Of a DNA stretch of 10,000 nt, positions 6,987 through 10,000 are shown one piece after another; the stretch's first letter is position 1; every line of letters begins with the position of its first letter. Source of the DNA: Asticcacaulis sp. (GTDB taxonomy: Bacteria; Pseudomonadota; Alphaproteobacteria; Caulobacterales; Caulobacteraceae); assembly GCF_020217185.1 (NCBI RefSeq), contig NZ_JAIWNX010000141.1, forward strand, positions 1 to 10,000, read 5' to 3'. The notes below the pieces were generated by a model, which had not been told where the DNA came from, did no database searches, and saw nothing but the letters and a program-made list of their open reading frames with translations. A program made the position numbers and the translations under genes.

Positions 6987-8624
6987 ATGCGGACTGGCGG
7001 ACAGATTCTCGTTGATCAACTGACGCGCAATGGCGTGGAACGCCTGACCTGCGTGCCGGGCGAGTCGTATCTGGCGGCACTGGATGCGATGTACGATGCC
7101 GATATCGACGTGCTGATCTGCCGTCACGAAGGCGGGGCGGCGATGATGGCCGAAGCCTATGGCAAGCTCACCGGGCGGCCCGGCATCTGCTTTGTGACGC
7201 GCGGCCCGGGGGCGACCAATGCGGCGCACGGCGTGCATATTGCGCAGCATGATTCGACGCCGATGATCCTGTTTGTGGGGCAGGTCGAACGCGCTTTTCT
7301 GGGCCGCGGCGCGTTTCAGGAACTGGACTACGTGGCGGCCTTTGGCGGCATAGCCAAATGGGTGGTGGAAATTTCCGATCCGAAGCGCATCCCGGAAATC
7401 GTCGCCCGCGCCTTCCGCGTGGCCATGCAGGGCCGCCCCGGTCCGGTGGTGATTTCGCTACCCGAAGACATCCTGACCGAGGGGGTCGAGGTCGCCGATG
7501 CGCCGCCGGTCGAGGCGGTGGAGGCCGCGCCGACCCGCGCGGATATGGCGTCGTTTGCGCAAGCGATAAAGGCGGCAGAGCGTCCGCTGATGATCCTCGG
7601 CGGATCGCGCTGGACGGCCGAAGGCTGCGCGGCGGTGGCCGATTTCGTCGCGCGCTACGACATCCCGGTGGCGACCGAGTTTCGCCGGACGTCGCTGTTT
7701 CCGGCGCACCACCCCTGCTATGCGGGTGATCTCGGTTTCGGGCAGAATCCGGCCCTGTCGCAGCGGGTGAAGGACGCCGATCTGCTGATCCTGCTGGGCG
7801 CGCGCATGGCCGAGGTGCCGTCGAATGGCTACACGCTGATCGGCGGTCAAACGCTGGTGCACATCTTCCCGCAGGCTGAGGAAATCGGGAGGGTCTATCC
7901 GCCCGCTCTGGGGATTGTCAGCACGCCGGATCAGTTCGCCAGGGCCTTGTCGTGGATTGATGAAGCCCCATCGCCGCAGATCATCAGAGGCGCGGCGGCG
8001 GCACATCAGGACTGGCTGAAATGGACGAGCACGCCTTCGCCCATCCCCGGCGATTTTCAGTATGGCGAGGTGATGGTGTGGCTGCGCGAGCACCTGCCGC
8101 CGGAGACAATCATCACCAATGGGGCGGGCAATTACGCCATCTGGGTGCATCGCTACTGGCGGCACGAGCGGCCCTTTACGCAGGTCGCGCCGACCTCGGG
8201 CAGCGTCGGCTATTCGGTCCCGGCGGGCATTATGGCCAAACGTCAGTGCCCCGACGCGCCGGTGGTCACCTTTGCTGGTGACGGCTGTTTCCTGATGAAC
8301 GGCAATGAGTTCGCCACCGCCGTGCAATACGACATACCGCTGATCATTATCGTCATCGACAATGGCATGTGGGGCACGATCCGTATGCATCAGGAGCGCG
8401 AATATCCGCACCGCCCGATCGGCACGGAACTGAAGAATCCGGACTTTGCCGCCTATGCCAAGGCCTTTGGCGGGCATGGCGAAACCGTGCGCACCACGGC
8501 GGAGTTTGCTCCGGCCTTTGAACGGGCGCGGGCGTCGGGCAAACCGGCCATACTGCACTGCCTGATCGACCCGCAGGCCATCACGCCGGCTAAAACGCTG
8601 GATCAGGTGTCAGCCGGGGCGTGA
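6987..8624 (+). CDS. Thiamine-diphosphate-dependent enzyme, acetolactate-synthase-like (candidate 2-oxoacid decarboxylase)
   Basis: This 545-residue protein has the three-domain layout of the acetolactate synthase/decarboxylase superfamily. The N-terminal PYR domain (about 1-165) carries VPGESYLAALDAM and the catalytic glutamate in RHEGGAAMMAEAYG (E48). The central TPP_enzyme_M domain spans about 185-330. The C-terminal PP domain has SGSVGYSVPAGIMA (405-418) and the ThDP/Mg motif GDGCFLMNGNEF (431-442) to VIDNGMWG (N459). FAD need not bind, and no ACT regulatory subunit gene lies nearby, which argues against biosynthetic acetolactate synthase. The exact substrate cannot be read from the sequence. 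Following a glutarate CoA-transferase and gcdH in a pipecolate cluster, decarboxylation of 2-oxoadipate to glutarate semialdehyde is a reasonable inference. Alternatives are another 2-oxoacid decarboxylase, a carboligase, or an enzyme of unrelated metabolism. Confidence 0.92.
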   Translation: MRTGGQILVDQLTRNGVERLTCVPGESYLAALDAMYDADIDVLICRHEGGAAMMAEAYGKLTGRPGICFVTRGPGATNAAHGVHIAQHDSTPMILFVGQVERAFLGRGAFQELDYVAAFGGIAKWVVEISDPKRIPEIVARAFRVAMQGRPGPVVISLPEDILTEGVEVADAPPVEAVEAAPTRADMASFAQAIKAAERPLMILGGSRWTAEGCAAVADFVARYDIPVATEFRRTSLFPAHHPCYAGDLGFGQNPALSQRVKDADLLILLGARMAEVPSNGYTLIGGQTLVHIFPQAEEIGRVYPPALGIVSTPDQFARALSWIDEAPSPQIIRGAAAAHQDWLKWTSTPSPIPGDFQYGEVMVWLREHLPPETIITNGAGNYAIWVHRYWRHERPFTQVAPTSGSVGYSVPAGIMAKRQCPDAPVVTFAGDGCFLMNGNEFATAVQYDIPLIIIVIDNGMWGTIRMHQEREYPHRPIGTELKNPDFAAYAKAFGGHGETVRTTAEFAPAFERARASGKPAILHCLIDPQAITPAKTLDQVSAGA

Positions 8625-8632
8625 CGCTGTTT

Positions 8633-8837
8633 CTCCTCCCTGCGCGTTAGCGTGGGGAGGTGGATTTTGCCGAAGGCAAAAGACGGAGGGGGGCGTCTCC
8701 GGGGATGCGTTTTGGTACTGGCTTTAGCCGTGCGTACGCCCAGGCGGCGAGGGGCGATCTTCGGCAGAGTCATCCCCCTCCACCGCTTCGCGGTCCCCCT
8801 CCCCATTGCTGCGCAACAGGGAGGAGAAAGCAAGGCG
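8633..8837. repeat. Palindromic intergenic element, copy A
   Basis: Copy A is a non-coding element bounded by perfect 10-bp terminal inverted repeats, CTCCTCCCTG (8633-8642) and CAGGGAGGAG (8817-8826), about 194 bp in all; similarity to copy B continues to 8837. Internal hairpins include TTTTGCC-GAA-GGCAAAA (8665-8681), ACCGC-TTC-GCGGT (8782-8794) and TTGC-TGC-GCAA (8806-8816). The inner arms GGAGGGGG (8686-8693) and CCCCCTCC (8774-8781) also pair. The open frames across it (for example 8652-8921) are by-products of the repeat and not genes. It lies 8 bp after the ThDP-enzyme stop. Confidence 0.9.
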
Positions 8838-8851
8838 GTTATCGCGCTTCC

Positions 8852-9055
8852 CTCCTCCCTGCGCGTTAGCGTGGGGAGGTGGATTTTGCCGAAGGCAAAA
8901 GACGGAGGGGGGCGACTCTGAGGGTGGGTTTGGCACTGGCTTTAGCCGTGCGTACGCCCAGGCGGCGAGGGGCGATCTTCGGCAGAGTCATCCCCCTCCA
9001 CCGCTTCGCGATCCCCCTCCCCATTGCTGCGCAACAGGGAGGAGAGAGTAAGGCG
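8852..9055. repeat. Palindromic intergenic element, copy B
   Basis: This is a near-identical direct copy of the preceding element at a 219-bp offset, separated from it by 14 bp. The terminal inverted repeats are again perfect, CTCCTCCCTG (8852-8861) and CAGGGAGGAG (9035-9044). The main difference is a divergent patch of about 25 bp after the first hairpin group, with a 1-bp length change. A few substitutions also occur, including one that breaks the outer pair of the ACCGC hairpin (GCGGT becomes GCGAT). The rest of the 8625-9099 gap, on either side of the two copies, shows no gene or RNA that I can recognise. Confidence 0.9.
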
Positions 9056-9099
9056 TATTTGCGCCGTCCTTTCTTAAGGCAAAGCCGTGGGGACGAGAG

Positions 9100-9579
9100 T
9101 CACACCGACGGCGACGGTTCGCGTTTCAGGCGGCGAAGGCAGAAGGTCGAGCGCGTGTGGCGGATGCCGGGGAATTTCAGCAGCTTCTTGCGCAGGAACT
9201 GCTCATAGCCCTCCGTGCCATCGACCGCCGCGATCAGCACATAGTCGTATTCGCCCGTCGTCAGATAGGCGTCGGTCACTTCGGGCAGGTTCAGCACGTA
9301 GCGCGAAAAGGCTTCGATGCGCTCGTCGTCGTGCGATTCGATATTGATTTCGACGATCACCGTATCCGGCTTACCCACCTGTTCCGGATCGAGCAGGGCG
9401 ACATAGCCGGTGATGACGCCATTTTCTTCCATCCGCTTGATGCGCGACCAGCAGGGGGTGGGCGACAGGCCCACCTGATCGGCGATTTCCTGCGTCGTCA
9501 GGCGACAATTGCTGCGCAGCAATCGCAGGATTTTGCGGTCGGTATCGTCAAGGCCACGGCCTTCAGAACTGCGTGACAT
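9100..9579 (-). CDS. Lrp/AsnC-family transcriptional regulator
   Basis: From the chosen start the protein has 159 residues, the usual Lrp length. The N-terminal HTH is LDDTDRKILRLLRSNCR followed by TQEIADQVGLSPTPCWSRIK (29-48). The C-terminal RAM/effector domain spans about residues 73-150, with the TGEYDYVLIAAVDG loop (108-121) typical of amino-acid-sensing members. The ATG at 9577-9579 has GGA 6 bp upstream and matches the family start just before LDDTD. In-frame ATGs up to 9639 would add up to 20 atypical residues. It is divergent from an indolepyruvate:ferredoxin-oxidoreductase-like gene, a partner Lrp proteins often control, and it converges on the ThDP-enzyme gene across the repeat elements. 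The ligand is probably an amino acid, unidentified. Confidence 0.94.
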   Translation of the reverse strand: MSRSSEGRGLDDTDRKILRLLRSNCRLTTQEIADQVGLSPTPCWSRIKRMEENGVITGYVALLDPEQVGKPDTVIVEINIESHDDERIEAFSRYVLNLPEVTDAYLTTGEYDYVLIAAVDGTEGYEQFLRKKLLKFPGIRHTRSTFCLRRLKREPSPSV

Positions 9580-9659
9580 GGGCATTCCATCTGTAGCAGG
9601 CATCCCATTCTGCGGCAAAGCGTCGCAACGGAATGTCATTTTGTCTATGCCCTCAATAG

Positions 9660-9694
9660 CACGAAATTCGAAAATTCATTCTCCTGATTTCGTG
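9660..9694. promoter_or_regulatory. Candidate Lrp operator between the divergent regulator and oxidoreductase genes
   Basis: A perfect 8-bp inverted repeat, CACGAAAT (9660-9667) and ATTTCGTG (9687-9694), with a 19-bp spacer sits in the AT-rich core of the 168-bp divergent gap (9580-9747). Tandem GAAATTC/GAAAATTC words overlap its left half. Lrp proteins bind AT-rich dyads, often upstream of their own gene. Assignment is from position and symmetry only. Confidence 0.5.
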
Positions 9695-9747
9695 TCATCC
9701 TGCAAAAAAATTCCGCGATAGACGGAAAGCCTAGCAGGGATGATTAA

Positions 9748-10000
9748 ATGCGCGATCAGGTTTCCTTAAGCGACAAGTACGTCCTCGAAGAGGGCCGCGC
9801 TTTTATGAGCGGGGTTCAGGCGCTGGTGCGGTTGCCCCTGATGATCGCGCGGCGCGACCGGCGGGCAGGCCTCAACACAGCGGGCTTTATTTCCGGCTAT
9901 CGCGGCTCGCCGCTTGGCAATTACGATCAGCAGCTGCAGCAGGCCAAATCCCTGCTCGATCCGCTGAATATCGTGGTGCAGCCGGCCATCAATGAAGACC
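9748..10000 (+). CDS. Indolepyruvate:ferredoxin oxidoreductase-like protein, N-terminal part
   Basis: The visible 84 residues read VSLSDKYVLEEGRAFMSGVQ, then ALVRLPLMIARRDR, then AGLNTAGFISGYRGSPLGNY, ending QPAINED. This is the characteristic start of the long fused alpha/gamma-type indolepyruvate:ferredoxin oxidoreductases of proteobacteria, which are about 1150 residues and need thiamine diphosphate and iron-sulfur clusters. They oxidatively decarboxylate 2-oxoacids from aromatic or branched amino acids to acyl-CoA. AGGGA at 9736-9740, 7 bp before the ATG, supports the start. The gene continues beyond the window, so the iron-sulfur and ThDP sites cannot be checked. The divergent Lrp gene suggests amino-acid-responsive control. 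Confidence 0.92.
   Translation, partial: MRDQVSLSDKYVLEEGRAFMSGVQALVRLPLMIARRDRRAGLNTAGFISGYRGSPLGNYDQQLQQAKSLLDPLNIVVQPAINED

Noticed and set aside
8652..8921. Open frame across the repeat copies that reads like a repeated small protein
   Set aside because: The repeated peptide segment is only the translation of the duplicated palindromic element; other frames across it are also open, and there is no credible ribosome site or domain.
8633..9055. CRISPR array
   Set aside because: Only two long copies with one 14-bp spacer and strong internal palindromes; no short regularly spaced repeats and no cas genes.

Overview
This GC-rich window has dense, tightly packed genes and short palindromic GC-rich repeats in its gaps. 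That points to an alphaproteobacterium, and the repeat style resembles Caulobacterales such as Asticcacaulis, Caulobacter or Brevundimonas. The taxonomic call is an inference from protein and repeat style, not from a marker gene.

Left part (1-1466, minus strand): an ornithine cyclodeaminase/mu-crystallin family gene, cut by the window edge, lies 9 bp downstream of a LysR-type regulator gene; the two look like one transcription unit. Centre (1563-8624, plus strand): five enzyme genes read divergently from the LysR gene. They are an AmaA-like FAD-dependent L-pipecolate oxidase, an AmaB/antiquitin-type aldehyde dehydrogenase, glutaryl-CoA dehydrogenase, a class III CoA-transferase of the succinyl-CoA:glutarate type, and a thiamine-diphosphate enzyme of the acetolactate-synthase-like superfamily. 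Right part (8625-10000): a 475-bp non-coding stretch with two adjacent copies of a roughly 194-bp palindromic element, an Lrp/AsnC regulator on the minus strand, and the divergent start of an indolepyruvate:ferredoxin-oxidoreductase-like gene that runs off the end.

Read together, the central block is a lysine/pipecolate catabolic cluster. L-pipecolate goes to piperideine-6-carboxylate (AmaA), then 2-aminoadipate (AmaB). After transamination elsewhere to 2-oxoadipate, the products would converge on glutarate, glutaryl-CoA (CoA-transferase) and crotonyl-CoA (GcdH). The unassigned ThDP enzyme could be the missing 2-oxoadipate decarboxylase that links the AmaAB half to the glutarate half. The OCD-family protein could supply L-pipecolate by lysine cyclodeamination or ketimine reduction. 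Both ideas are inference from gene context, but they are specific and testable, and they are the most novel point in the window.

The non-coding DNA is the second point of interest. Three gaps (5569-5722, 6830-6986, 8625-9099) are filled with related palindromic repeats. One supplies the stop codon of the CoA-transferase and may have shortened its C-terminus. A 39-bp block is identical in two gaps and is followed by hairpins whose stems differ by paired changes.
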